Shown here piece after piece: positions 57,125-64,000 of a stretch of 64,000 bases of DNA. The first letter of the stretch is position 1, and each line of letters opens with the position of its first letter. Below the pieces are notes generated by a model. It was not told where the DNA came from. It saw nothing but the letters and a program-made list of their open reading frames with translations, and ran no database searches. The position numbers and the translations under genes were made by a program. The stretch is from Winogradskyella psychrotolerans RS-3. GTDB taxonomy: Bacteria > Bacteroidota > Bacteroidia > Flavobacteriales > Flavobacteriaceae. The stretch is from assembly GCF_000427335.1 (NCBI RefSeq), contig NZ_ATMR01000124.1:124001-188000 (forward strand), written 5' to 3'.

Positions 57125-57220
57125 CGATATAACAAGGGTTTTACCATAGGTACTAACATTATATTAGCATATGGTTTGATAGGGTTTGGCTATTCAAGGT
57201 AAACCGAGAAGAATGTATAA

Positions 57221-57460
57221 TTATACAGCTACTTTTGTTTTAGGTATACGTCTAGTAAGACGATATAATTCCTGTAATGTATCTGCGATTTGAGTGTTAG
57301 AAACTGTGATAGTTTCAAAATTTCCATGACGATCTGTAACCACAACTGTATCGCAATGCGAACAGGTCATTTCAATGGTGTGATCGATATTAGTTTTGGA
57401 TCTTTGATAGTTATGGCCAAAAATAGCACATGGTAATGCTTTAGTAGAGTTAGGTTTCAT
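57221..57460 (-). CDS. Small Cys/His protein, paralog 1 (FGHNY family)
   Basis: The protein is 79 aa from ATG 57460 (MKPNSTKALPCAIFGHNYQRSK). It has C-x3-GHNY near the N-terminus and MTCSHCD in the middle, a Cys/His set (C, H, CxxC) that looks like a one-zinc ribbon. The same layout occurs in the proteins encoded at 58783 and 59095. The function is unknown. A longer non-ATG start is possible but unlikely. Confidence 0.75.
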   Translation of the reverse strand: MKPNSTKALPCAIFGHNYQRSKTNIDHTIEMTCSHCDTVVVTDRHGNFETITVSNTQIADTLQELYRLTRRIPKTKVAV

Positions 57461-57734
57461 TTTTATTGACTTAGGGTAGAGCAATTTAGTAAACCATATC
57501 TAAATCATGTCAAAATGCCTACTTTTTCGATGAAATGCATATGGATTTGATATTTTTATAATAAAACATACCTTTTAACGGGTATTTTTAAAAAAGAAAT
57601 GGTATAAATAATTGCATCAGAAAACCCAAGAACATGTAGAGAAATATCATGATTTTTTTGGTTTTCAGTTTTTGATTTATATTAAATTAGTAATAAATAA
57701 TTCTATTCATGCAACCTATTCAAAAAAAGCACAA

Positions 57735-57742
57735 TATTTTTG
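57735..57742 (+). promoter_or_regulatory. -7 element 4 nt before the thiL start
   Basis: TATTTTTG is a perfect TAnnTTTG, and the ATG is at 57747. The same spacing is seen at 9625. Confidence 0.5.
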
Positions 57743-57746
57743 CAGT

Positions 57747-58799
57747 ATGATAGAAGATAAAAACCCACAGCGTACTCCATTGAGTGAATTAGGAGAATTT
57801 AAATTGATTGAGCACTTAACGGATCATTTTAAAGTCACCCAAAAATCAACTGTTAAAGGTATTGGTGATGATGCAGCGGTACTTAGCTTTGGTAAAAAGC
57901 AAGTGGTTGTTTCTACGGATTTGTTGGTAGAAGGTGTGCATTTCGATTTGAGTTATGCTCCTTTAAAACATTTAGGTTATAAAGCTATTGTTGTTAATTT
58001 ATCGGATATCTATGCAATGAATGCTGTGGCTACACAAGTAACAGTATCTATAGCGGTTTCTAATCGTTTTCCTTTAGAAGCACTTGAAGAATTATATGCT
58101 GGTATTACAGCCGCTTCTAAATTTTATAATGTTGATGTGGTGGGAGGAGATACAACGTCTTCTACTTCTGGTTTAATTATTTCTGTAACTGCGATTGGAG
58201 AAGTTGAAAAAGGAAAAGAAGTATTAAGATCTGGTGCAAAGCCAAATGACTTATTAGTGATTACTGGTGACATTGGTGGAGCTTTTATGGGATTGCAAGT
58301 TTTAGAACGCGAAAAAGAAGTGTTTAAGGTGAACCCAAATAATCAACCTGATTTATCAATGTATACCTACATTATAGAACGTCAGTTAAAACCTGAAGCT
58401 CGAAAAGATATTGTAGAATTATTAAAGGAATTAGATGTAAAACCTACAAGTATGATAGATGTTAGTGACGGAATTTCTTCTGAAATTATTCATTTATGTA
58501 AACAAAGTAAGGTTGGTGTAGATCTTTATGAGGAGAAAATACCATTAGATCCTCAAGTGATTTCAACCTGTGAGGAATTTAATTTAGATAGCACCACAAT
58601 TGCTTTAAATGGTGGTGAGGATTATGAATTGTTAATGACAATTTCTCAAGAAGATTTCCCGAAAATAAAAGGCAATCCAAACCTAACAGTTATTGGTTAT
58701 ATGACTGAAGAAGACAGAGGTATGCACTTAGTTACAAGAGCTGATGAAAAAATTCAGATTATAGCTAAAGGTTGGAATGCGCTTACAGATCAAGCATAA
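57747..58799 (+). CDS. thiL: Thiamine-monophosphate kinase
   Basis: The protein is 350 aa from ATG 57747 (MIEDKNPQRTPLSELGEFKLIE). Upstream in-frame codons give AT-rich, unlike sequence. GIGDDAAVL and the Asp cluster (STDLLVEGVHFDL, VGGDTTSS, MIDVSDGISSEI, NGGEDYELL) are the nucleotide- and metal-binding signatures of ThiL. It makes thiamine diphosphate from thiamine monophosphate. Its 3' end overlaps the convergent small-protein gene by 17 nt. Confidence 0.95.
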   Translation: MIEDKNPQRTPLSELGEFKLIEHLTDHFKVTQKSTVKGIGDDAAVLSFGKKQVVVSTDLLVEGVHFDLSYAPLKHLGYKAIVVNLSDIYAMNAVATQVTVSIAVSNRFPLEALEELYAGITAASKFYNVDVVGGDTTSSTSGLIISVTAIGEVEKGKEVLRSGAKPNDLLVITGDIGGAFMGLQVLEREKEVFKVNPNNQPDLSMYTYIIERQLKPEARKDIVELLKELDVKPTSMIDVSDGISSEIIHLCKQSKVGVDLYEEKIPLDPQVISTCEEFNLDSTTIALNGGEDYELLMTISQEDFPKIKGNPNLTVIGYMTEEDRGMHLVTRADEKIQIIAKGWNALTDQA

Positions 58800-59013
58800 A
58801 AAGTTTTTGTCCTTTTTCTAAGCGCTTAGTGTGTACACGATTTAGCACACGATTAATTTCTTTGAATTTTGGTGTTAAGGGAATAAATTTTCCGTCGCCA
58901 TCAATGGTCATTTCTGTTTTACAATTTTTACACTTATATTCTTTAACATGATAAGTAACATTTTTGGACACTTTATAGTCGTGACCAAATAATGAGCAAT
59001 AAATGTTTTTCAT
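58783..59013 (-). CDS. Small Cys/His protein, paralog 2 (FGHDY family)
   Basis: The 76-aa protein MKNIYCSLFGHDYKVSKNVTYHVKEY has C-x3-GHDY, then KCKNCKTEM and a charged helix (FKEINRVLNRVHTKRLEKGQ). The C, H, H and CxxC residues could bind one zinc. It is about half identical by eye to the protein at 59095. The function is unknown. It overlaps the thiL end by 17 nt. Confidence 0.78.
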   Translation of the reverse strand: MKNIYCSLFGHDYKVSKNVTYHVKEYKCKNCKTEMTIDGDGKFIPLTPKFKEINRVLNRVHTKRLEKGQKLFMLDL

Positions 59014-59094
59014 TAACTAGTTTTCTTAGAGATATTATCACTTTTTATAGGGATTTAAATATAAGAAAATTAGTTACTTATAAGTTGTTAACAA

Positions 59095-59337
59095 TTAACA
59101 AATCGATGAAGTGAGTGTTTTTCGCTTCAAACGCATCGATTTATTGTTGTAAATGCGTTCTAATGCCGAATTAATCTCTTGATATTTAGCTGTTAATTCA
59201 GTGAGTCTTCCGTTGCTGTTTGTTGTCAATTGTTTTTTGCAACATTTGCAAGTGTACTCCTTAACGTGGTTGGTGACTTTTTTGGTAATGTGATAATTAT
59301 GTCCAAATAAATCACAGTAGAATTTGCTAGGTGTCAT
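59095..59337 (-). CDS. Small Cys/His protein, paralog 3 (FGHNY family)
   Basis: The 80-aa protein starts MTPSKFYCDLFGHNYHITKK and has CKCCKKQL and a helix (KYQEINSALERIYNNKSMRL). It has the same layout and similar length as paralog 2, so the two look like a tandem duplication. The tail is basic, which fits RNA or DNA binding, but this is not shown. Confidence 0.78.
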   Translation of the reverse strand: MTPSKFYCDLFGHNYHITKKVTNHVKEYTCKCCKKQLTTNSNGRLTELTAKYQEINSALERIYNNKSMRLKRKTLTSSIC

Positions 59338-59405
59338 AATAGGTTGGTTTACAAATTATTTTTAATCTCTATGGTAAACTTAGAAAATAAAATAAAATAA
59401 AACGT

Positions 59406-60191
59406 TTAAAGGGGTGAATTTTCGATAAAGAGTAAAATATTGTCAGATAATTCTGATTTATTTTCGATATAACTCATATGGCCTTCTGAAAATTCTATAA
59501 AATCAATGTCTGTAGTTTTAATTTTTTCTAGGATTTGATCCGTATCTATTAAGCTATCCTTTTTGCCAGCAATAATTATTTTTTTACATTTTAAGTTTTT
59601 CAACACTTCAAAACGATCGGGTCTAAGCTTCATGCCTTCTTGCGCAGCAATGTAGCCTTGAAGTGGTGTTTCTAATGCTAACTGAAGTGCTTTTTCGTAG
59701 GCAGCTTCATATTTAACTTTGCTTTCAGGAGCAAATAAATTAGCGAAAGACATTTGAACTAACACCTCATAATTTTGCTGTGCCATTTCAGAAGCACGCG
59801 TTCTTATACGTTTCCGAGTATTATCATCGGTTTCATAGGTAGAGTTCATTAAGCATAGTCCCTTAAATAATTCTGGTTTCTTTTCTGCTAAAGCCAAGGC
59901 CACGTAACCTCCCATGGAATGACCAACAACATGTGTATTCTCAATATTTAAATGTTCTAAAACCGCCAAAACGGCTTCTGCCATAGCTTCCATGGTGTGC
60001 ACATAGCCAATACAATCTGTTTTGCCATGCCCCAATAAATCAATACAAATAACATTATTAGTTGTAGAAAACTCAGTGACTAAATCTTGCCACATTTCAA
60101 CACTTTCAAGAAATCCGTGAAGTAAGACGATCGAATCTCCCTTGCCTTCAGTTGTATAATGAATGCGACTATTTTTGTAATTTAAAATCAT
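59406..60191 (-). CDS. Alpha/beta hydrolase
   Basis: The 261-aa protein has the HGF oxyanion segment (LLHGFLES), the nucleophile S92 in GHSMGG, an Asp in AGKKDSLID and a His in EGHMSY, giving a full catalytic triad. The overall pattern is near MenH/haloperoxidase-type esterases; the substrate is unknown. A TATATTTG -7 element lies only 5 nt before the start, so its mRNA may lack a leader. Confidence 0.9.
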   Translation of the reverse strand: MILNYKNSRIHYTTEGKGDSIVLLHGFLESVEMWQDLVTEFSTTNNVICIDLLGHGKTDCIGYVHTMEAMAEAVLAVLEHLNIENTHVVGHSMGGYVALALAEKKPELFKGLCLMNSTYETDDNTRKRIRTRASEMAQQNYEVLVQMSFANLFAPESKVKYEAAYEKALQLALETPLQGYIAAQEGMKLRPDRFEVLKNLKCKKIIIAGKKDSLIDTDQILEKIKTTDIDFIEFSEGHMSYIENKSELSDNILLFIENSPL

Positions 60192-60196
60192 ATTTG

Positions 60197-60204
60197 CAAA
60201 TATA
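60197..60204 (-). promoter_or_regulatory. -7 element 5 nt before the alpha/beta hydrolase start
   Basis: TATATTTG on the minus strand; the start codon begins at 60191. Confidence 0.5.
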
Positions 60205-60248
60205 GATTTTGAAAGTATTACAGCTCCTTAATGATTATAACATTTTAG

Positions 60249-60256
60249 TATCTTTG
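60249..60256 (+). promoter_or_regulatory. -7 promoter element of the serine hydrolase gene
   Basis: TATCTTTG matches TAnnTTTG; the ATG is 28 nt downstream. Confidence 0.55.
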
Positions 60257-60284
60257 AGATCTTTCAAACTAAATTAAAAATTTA

Positions 60285-61838
60285 ATGGTTTTAAAACGCT
60301 TTTTTACAATACTCCTATTGAATTCAGTTTTCTTGCTAAGCGCTCAAATTGGAGAACAACAGCTCGATAATTTAATAAAAGAAACCTTAACGACTTTTGA
60401 TGTGCCTGGTATTTCTGTCGGTATTTATAAAGATGGAAACGTAGTGTATGCTAAAGGTCATGGTGTGCGTTCGCTAACCAATAAAAAAGACATGAACGAT
60501 GAGACTTTAGTTGGTGTTGCATCTAATAGTAAAGGATTTACGTGTTTTGCATTGGCGATGATGGTTGATGCTGGTCAATTGAATTGGGATGATAAAGTGC
60601 GTAAACATATTCCGGAATTTCAATTACACGATGCTTGGGTAACTGAAGAATTTACGGTTAGAGATTTGGTAACACATCGCAGTGGATTAGGATTGGGAGC
60701 AGGAGATTTAATGTTTTTTCCTGAAGGAAGTGATTTTACAGTGAACGACATTATTAATAATGTAAAATATTTAGAACCTGAAAGTTCATTTAGAAGCAAA
60801 TTTGCGTATAATAACAATATGTTCATCATAGCAGGTGAAGTTTTAAAACGGGTGAGTGGTTTGTCTTGGGAAGACTTTATTGAAACCAAGATTATGAAAC
60901 CAGTTGGAATGACAAATAGTAAAGCATCTTATAATCGTGTTTCAGATAAATCGAATATTATTGATGCGCATACTATGGCTGAAGGTAAGGTAATTCAGAT
61001 TCCACATGATTGGAGTGAAACTGCTAATCCTGCAGGAGGAATTGTAAGTAATGTTCCAGATATGTTAACCTGGGCTCAATTTTTAATGAATGATGCTGTT
61101 TCCGAAAACGGTGAGCGTTTATTAAGTACTAAACAATTTCATGAACTTTGGCAATTACAAACTCCTTTAAATGTATCTCCTAATGATTCCTATAATTCTA
61201 ATTTTAAAGGTTATGGGTTAGGTTGGTTTGTTGCTGATGTTAAAGAAGGTCATAAGCAAGTCTATCATACAGGAGGGTTATTGGGAACCGTAACACAGTT
61301 TACTATGATCCCGGATTTAGATTTAGGCATTGTGGTATTAACGAATCAAATGAATGGTTCCGCTTTTAATACCATCACAAATACAATTAAAGATGCTTAT
61401 CTCGGTTATGAAAATCGAAATTGGTTGGAGAAATACGGGAAATCTAATGCCGATAATATTATCTATAACGACAGTATAAAAGCTGCAGTGTATTCAAAAG
61501 TTGAAAAGGCAAAAACGCTTAAATCAATACCGAAACCAGAACAAATTATCGGGACTTATACAGACGATTGGTTTGGTGATGTGATGATTTCTCACGATGC
61601 AAAAAAAGGATACACTATAAAGAGTAAGCGTTCATCAAGATTGTTCGGTGAGTTGTTGCCGTTAAATGCAACTACCTTTGTGGCGAAATGGAACGATAGA
61701 AGTTATGATGCAGATGTTTACGTGAAATTCACCTTTAATGAAAAAGGAGAAGCGGTTTCAGCGACCATGAACTATATTGCGCCAATTACTGATTTTAGTT
61801 TCGATTTTGGTGATTTGGAACTTAAGAAAACGAACTAA
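60285..61838 (+). CDS. Serine hydrolase, class C beta-lactamase-like
   Basis: The 517-aa exported protein has a signal peptide (residues 1-20, LLNSVFLLSAQ). The beta-lactamase/PBP-type domain has SxxK as S80-N-S-K83 in VASNSKGFT, YxN in FAYNNNM (about 177) and HTGG as the third motif. A C-terminal beta-barrel extension (about 420-515, DUF3471-like) follows. It is likely a periplasmic esterase or peptidase rather than a true beta-lactamase. The next gene starts immediately after its stop, so the two are co-transcribed. Confidence 0.9.
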   Translation: MVLKRFFTILLLNSVFLLSAQIGEQQLDNLIKETLTTFDVPGISVGIYKDGNVVYAKGHGVRSLTNKKDMNDETLVGVASNSKGFTCFALAMMVDAGQLNWDDKVRKHIPEFQLHDAWVTEEFTVRDLVTHRSGLGLGAGDLMFFPEGSDFTVNDIINNVKYLEPESSFRSKFAYNNNMFIIAGEVLKRVSGLSWEDFIETKIMKPVGMTNSKASYNRVSDKSNIIDAHTMAEGKVIQIPHDWSETANPAGGIVSNVPDMLTWAQFLMNDAVSENGERLLSTKQFHELWQLQTPLNVSPNDSYNSNFKGYGLGWFVADVKEGHKQVYHTGGLLGTVTQFTMIPDLDLGIVVLTNQMNGSAFNTITNTIKDAYLGYENRNWLEKYGKSNADNIIYNDSIKAAVYSKVEKAKTLKSIPKPEQIIGTYTDDWFGDVMISHDAKKGYTIKSKRSSRLFGELLPLNATTFVAKWNDRSYDADVYVKFTFNEKGEAVSATMNYIAPITDFSFDFGDLELKKTN

Positions 61839-63143
61839 GTGGATATAAAACGCAAAGAACTTTTAATTACTAGTTTTGCATTGTTCTCATTATTTTTTGG
61901 AGCAGGTAATTTACTGTTACCACCTTTATTGGGGTATAATTCTGGTGACGATTGGATTTGGGTAACTATTGGTTTTATGATTACCGCTGTGGTAATTCCT
62001 ATCCTTGGAATTTTTGCACACGCCAGACTTCAAGGGACGTTATTCGATTTTGGTAAAAAAGTATCTCCAACCTTTAGTTTAATTTATTGTATTTTAATCT
62101 ATATTATTGCGGTGGCTATTCCGTCTCCAAGAACAGCTGCGGCAACGCATGAAATTGCAATCTTTCCAGCTTTTGGAACCTCTCCTTTATTAACGAGCTC
62201 TATTTATTTTTTACTTGTGTTAGTTTTTGTGCTTAACCGTTCAAAAATATTAAGTCTTATCGGAAAATTTTTAACGCCGTTTATTGTTATCATGCTTTTG
62301 GCGGTCATTAGTATTGGTTTATTTTCTTCTGAATTTAGTACAGGGATTTCTCAATTTGAAACGCCTATTGCTACAGGAATTCTAGAAGGCTATCAAACTT
62401 TTGATGCTATTGGAGCAGTGGTTGTTGGAGCAGTAATCATTATTTCCTTGAATTTTAAAAACATGGCTGTTGAGGCGTACAGTTCTAAGCGCACCTTAAT
62501 TCGTAAATCAGGTTTTATAGCAGGTTTGGGTTTATTTGTTATTTATGCAGGTTTAATTTCTGTGGGAGCTTATTATAGTTCTGAAATTAATATTAATGCA
62601 GATTTAAGTAGTGATATGCAACGTGCCAATTTATTACGACATATCAGTATTTCAGCTTTAGGTGAATTTGGAAATACCGTTTTAAGTATTCTAATTTCAT
62701 TAGCTTGTTTTACAACTGCCATTGGTATTGTGGCTGGTACGGCAGATTATTTTAAAGGCTTATTAGGTGACTCACAAACGGTTTATATTGTTACAGCTAT
62801 TTTAGCAAGTGTTCTCGGAATTTCTATGGGTCAATTGGATTTTAATTCTATTATAGTTGTTGCGATTCCGGTATTATTATTTATCTATCCTATTACGATT
62901 GTGCTTATTTTATTAAATGTATTGCCAGAAAAAATAGCAACACCTTTGATATTTAGAACGGTCGTTCTTGTGACCTTTTTGTTTAGTATTCCAGATGTGA
63001 TTGGTTTTGTTAGTCCATCTGAAGGCTTAAAAATAGTAACCGATTATATTCCATTTTCTAGCCAAAGTTTAGGTTGGGTTTTGCCTGCTTTTTTAGTCTT
63101 CGTGATTTCGTCTTTTATTCAACAGAAAATGAAAAAGAGATAA
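61839..63143 (+). CDS. brnQ: Branched-chain amino acid carrier BrnQ
   Basis: The 434-aa membrane protein of the LIVCS family has about 12 helices. LFFGAGNLLLPPLLGYNSGD at the N-terminus and PSPRTAAATHEIA are family hallmarks. It takes up leucine, isoleucine and valine with a cation. The start is a GTG directly after the stop of the serine hydrolase gene. The stop overlaps the methylase ATG by one base. Confidence 0.93.
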   Translation: MDIKRKELLITSFALFSLFFGAGNLLLPPLLGYNSGDDWIWVTIGFMITAVVIPILGIFAHARLQGTLFDFGKKVSPTFSLIYCILIYIIAVAIPSPRTAAATHEIAIFPAFGTSPLLTSSIYFLLVLVFVLNRSKILSLIGKFLTPFIVIMLLAVISIGLFSSEFSTGISQFETPIATGILEGYQTFDAIGAVVVGAVIIISLNFKNMAVEAYSSKRTLIRKSGFIAGLGLFVIYAGLISVGAYYSSEININADLSSDMQRANLLRHISISALGEFGNTVLSILISLACFTTAIGIVAGTADYFKGLLGDSQTVYIVTAILASVLGISMGQLDFNSIIVVAIPVLLFIYPITIVLILLNVLPEKIATPLIFRTVVLVTFLFSIPDVIGFVSPSEGLKIVTDYIPFSSQSLGWVLPAFLVFVISSFIQQKMKKR

Positions 63144-63847
63144 TGAAATACATGGGGAGCAAGGCGCGTTTTGCTAAAGATTTACTGCCAATTATTCTGA
63201 AGGATAGAAGAGAAAACCAACCTTATCTTGAGCCATTTGCAGGTGGTATGAATATGATTGATAAGATTGATGGAATTAGAATTGCCAACGATCAGCACCA
63301 AGAACTAATGGCCATGTGGGAAGCTTTAGTCAATGAAAATTGGGATCCACCACAATTAGTATCTGAAAAAGATTATAAGCATATCAAATATAACCAAGAG
63401 CAATACCCAAAACATGTCGTGGGTTATGTTGGGTTTAATTCTTTTGGTGGAAAATGGTTTGCGGGTTATAGACGCGATAAAGAAGGTAAACGCGATTATT
63501 GGGGAGAACACTATCGTAATATTACTAAGCAAGTCCCAAATTTGAAAGGTGTTATTTTATCTTGTAAATCGTATACTGAATTAGAGATTCCAAAAAAAAG
63601 CATTATCTATTGCGACCCACCTTATCAATCTACGACGAAGTATCGGGATAGCTTTAATCATGAGAAATTCTGGGAATGGTGCAGACAACAAAGCAAAGCG
63701 GGTCACCAAGTATTTGTTAGTGAATATAATGCGCCAGAAGATTTTAAATGTGTTTGGGAAAAACCTGCAAAAACAACATTTTCTTGGCATGTTGAAAACT
63801 TAGCTCCTAAAGTTGCTCTGGAACGATTGTTTGTATTTGAAGGCTAA
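63143..63847 (+). CDS. DNA adenine methylase (D12 class, Dam-like)
   Basis: The 234-aa protein starts at ATG 63143 (MKYMGSKARFAKDLLP), within a TAATG overlap with brnQ; a longer frame is unlikely. The SAM-binding motif I is EPFAGGMNMI, and motif IV DPPYQST (about residue 158) is the N6-adenine catalytic tetrad. No restriction enzyme or specificity gene is adjacent, so it looks like an orphan methylase. The target sequence cannot be read from the protein. Confidence 0.88.
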   Translation: MKYMGSKARFAKDLLPIILKDRRENQPYLEPFAGGMNMIDKIDGIRIANDQHQELMAMWEALVNENWDPPQLVSEKDYKHIKYNQEQYPKHVVGYVGFNSFGGKWFAGYRRDKEGKRDYWGEHYRNITKQVPNLKGVILSCKSYTELEIPKKSIIYCDPPYQSTTKYRDSFNHEKFWEWCRQQSKAGHQVFVSEYNAPEDFKCVWEKPAKTTFSWHVENLAPKVALERLFVFEG

Positions 63848-63914
63848 ATCGTTGTGGGAATTTGACTTTTTATAATGCAGCAAAGTCAATCATTAATGTG
63901 TTGTTTCGATTCTC

Positions 63915-64000
63915 TTAAATTTCTTTTTTGAAGCGTTTAAAAAGCGTAATGGTCTTTTTAGTGTTAATAAAATACACACCGGTGAGTAAAACAGCCGCGG
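63915..64000 (-). CDS. C-terminal end of a gene continuing beyond the window
   Basis: A minus-strand frame enters from the right edge (AAVLLTGVYFINTKKTITLF...) and ends FKRFKKEI before the stop at 63915-63917. It has a hydrophobic segment followed by a basic tail. It is too short to assign. Confidence 0.35.
   Translation of the reverse strand, partial: AAVLLTGVYFINTKKTITLFKRFKKEI

Noticed and set aside
57612..57746. N-terminal extension of ThiL
   Set aside because: The extra 45 residues are unlike the family, and the promoter box lies inside them.

Overview
The window is chromosomal DNA from a marine-type member of the Flavobacteriaceae (Bacteroidota). The evidence is low G+C, promoters of the TAnnTTTG type, type IX secretion (T9SS) sorting domains, a PorP/SprF protein, an IPExxxVDY protein and a SUF operon. 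Most of the window is housekeeping.

Layout. 1-3.2 kb: thymidine kinase (5' cut), alanine racemase, MscL, aspartate-semialdehyde dehydrogenase. 3.4-9.6 kb: prolyl oligopeptidase, a di-heme lipoprotein and a secreted FG-GAP/ASPIC protein. 9.6-11.5 kb: an ABC ATPase and a WYL regulator. 11.5-17.1 kb: an RNA-repair-type island (below). 17.6-21.4 kb (minus strand): PurF, a PfkB kinase, a secreted protein. 21.8-24.9 kb: a T9SS cargo protein, RNase H, PurN. 25-29.4 kb: AcpP-FabF-RNase III-IPExxxVDY-pyruvate kinase. 29.5-32.2 kb: Pol IV, CYTH, YciI-like and YjaB-like proteins. 32.3-40.5 kb (minus): giant T9SS adhesin, PorP/SprF, OmpA/PD40 protein. 40.7-45.2 kb: nuclease/phosphatase, HflX, penicillin-binding protein. 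45.3-57.1 kb (minus): SUF operon (SufA-B-[MBL-lipoprotein]-C-D-S-[META]-E-SufT-like) followed by an ABC exporter, DUF2480 and DUF3078. 57.2-64 kb: ThiL, three paralogous Cys/His small proteins, two hydrolases, BrnQ and an orphan adenine methylase.

Most interesting region (about 11.7-17.0 kb). An RtcB RNA ligase and a slipin lie downstream of a 1.4-kb stretch that holds no protein gene but is full of tRNA pieces. Two tRNA-like genes have complete acceptor, anticodon and T stems only if short inserts of about 50-57 nt are removed. Two of these inserts sit in T-loops and one in an anticodon loop. They share a 5' hairpin (AATGC...GCATT), a following CA(A)CGAA box and a 3' TGAGT(T)A end. Farther on, T-arm/acceptor 3' halves lie directly before matching acceptor/D-arm 5' halves, one with a 7/7 acceptor match across a 3-nt AAA linker, as in circularly permuted tRNA genes. 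Because RtcB is the ligase that joins tRNA exons in archaea and animals, I infer a possible bacterial tRNA-splicing, permuted-tRNA or tRNA-mimic system. I do not know of a description of it, and no experiment is implied by the sequence alone.

A technical caution: five conserved genes (alr, slipin, rnhA, rnc, the OmpA protein) and probably the ABC ATPase each carry a one-base deletion, mostly in a homopolymer. This looks more like sequencing error than gene decay.
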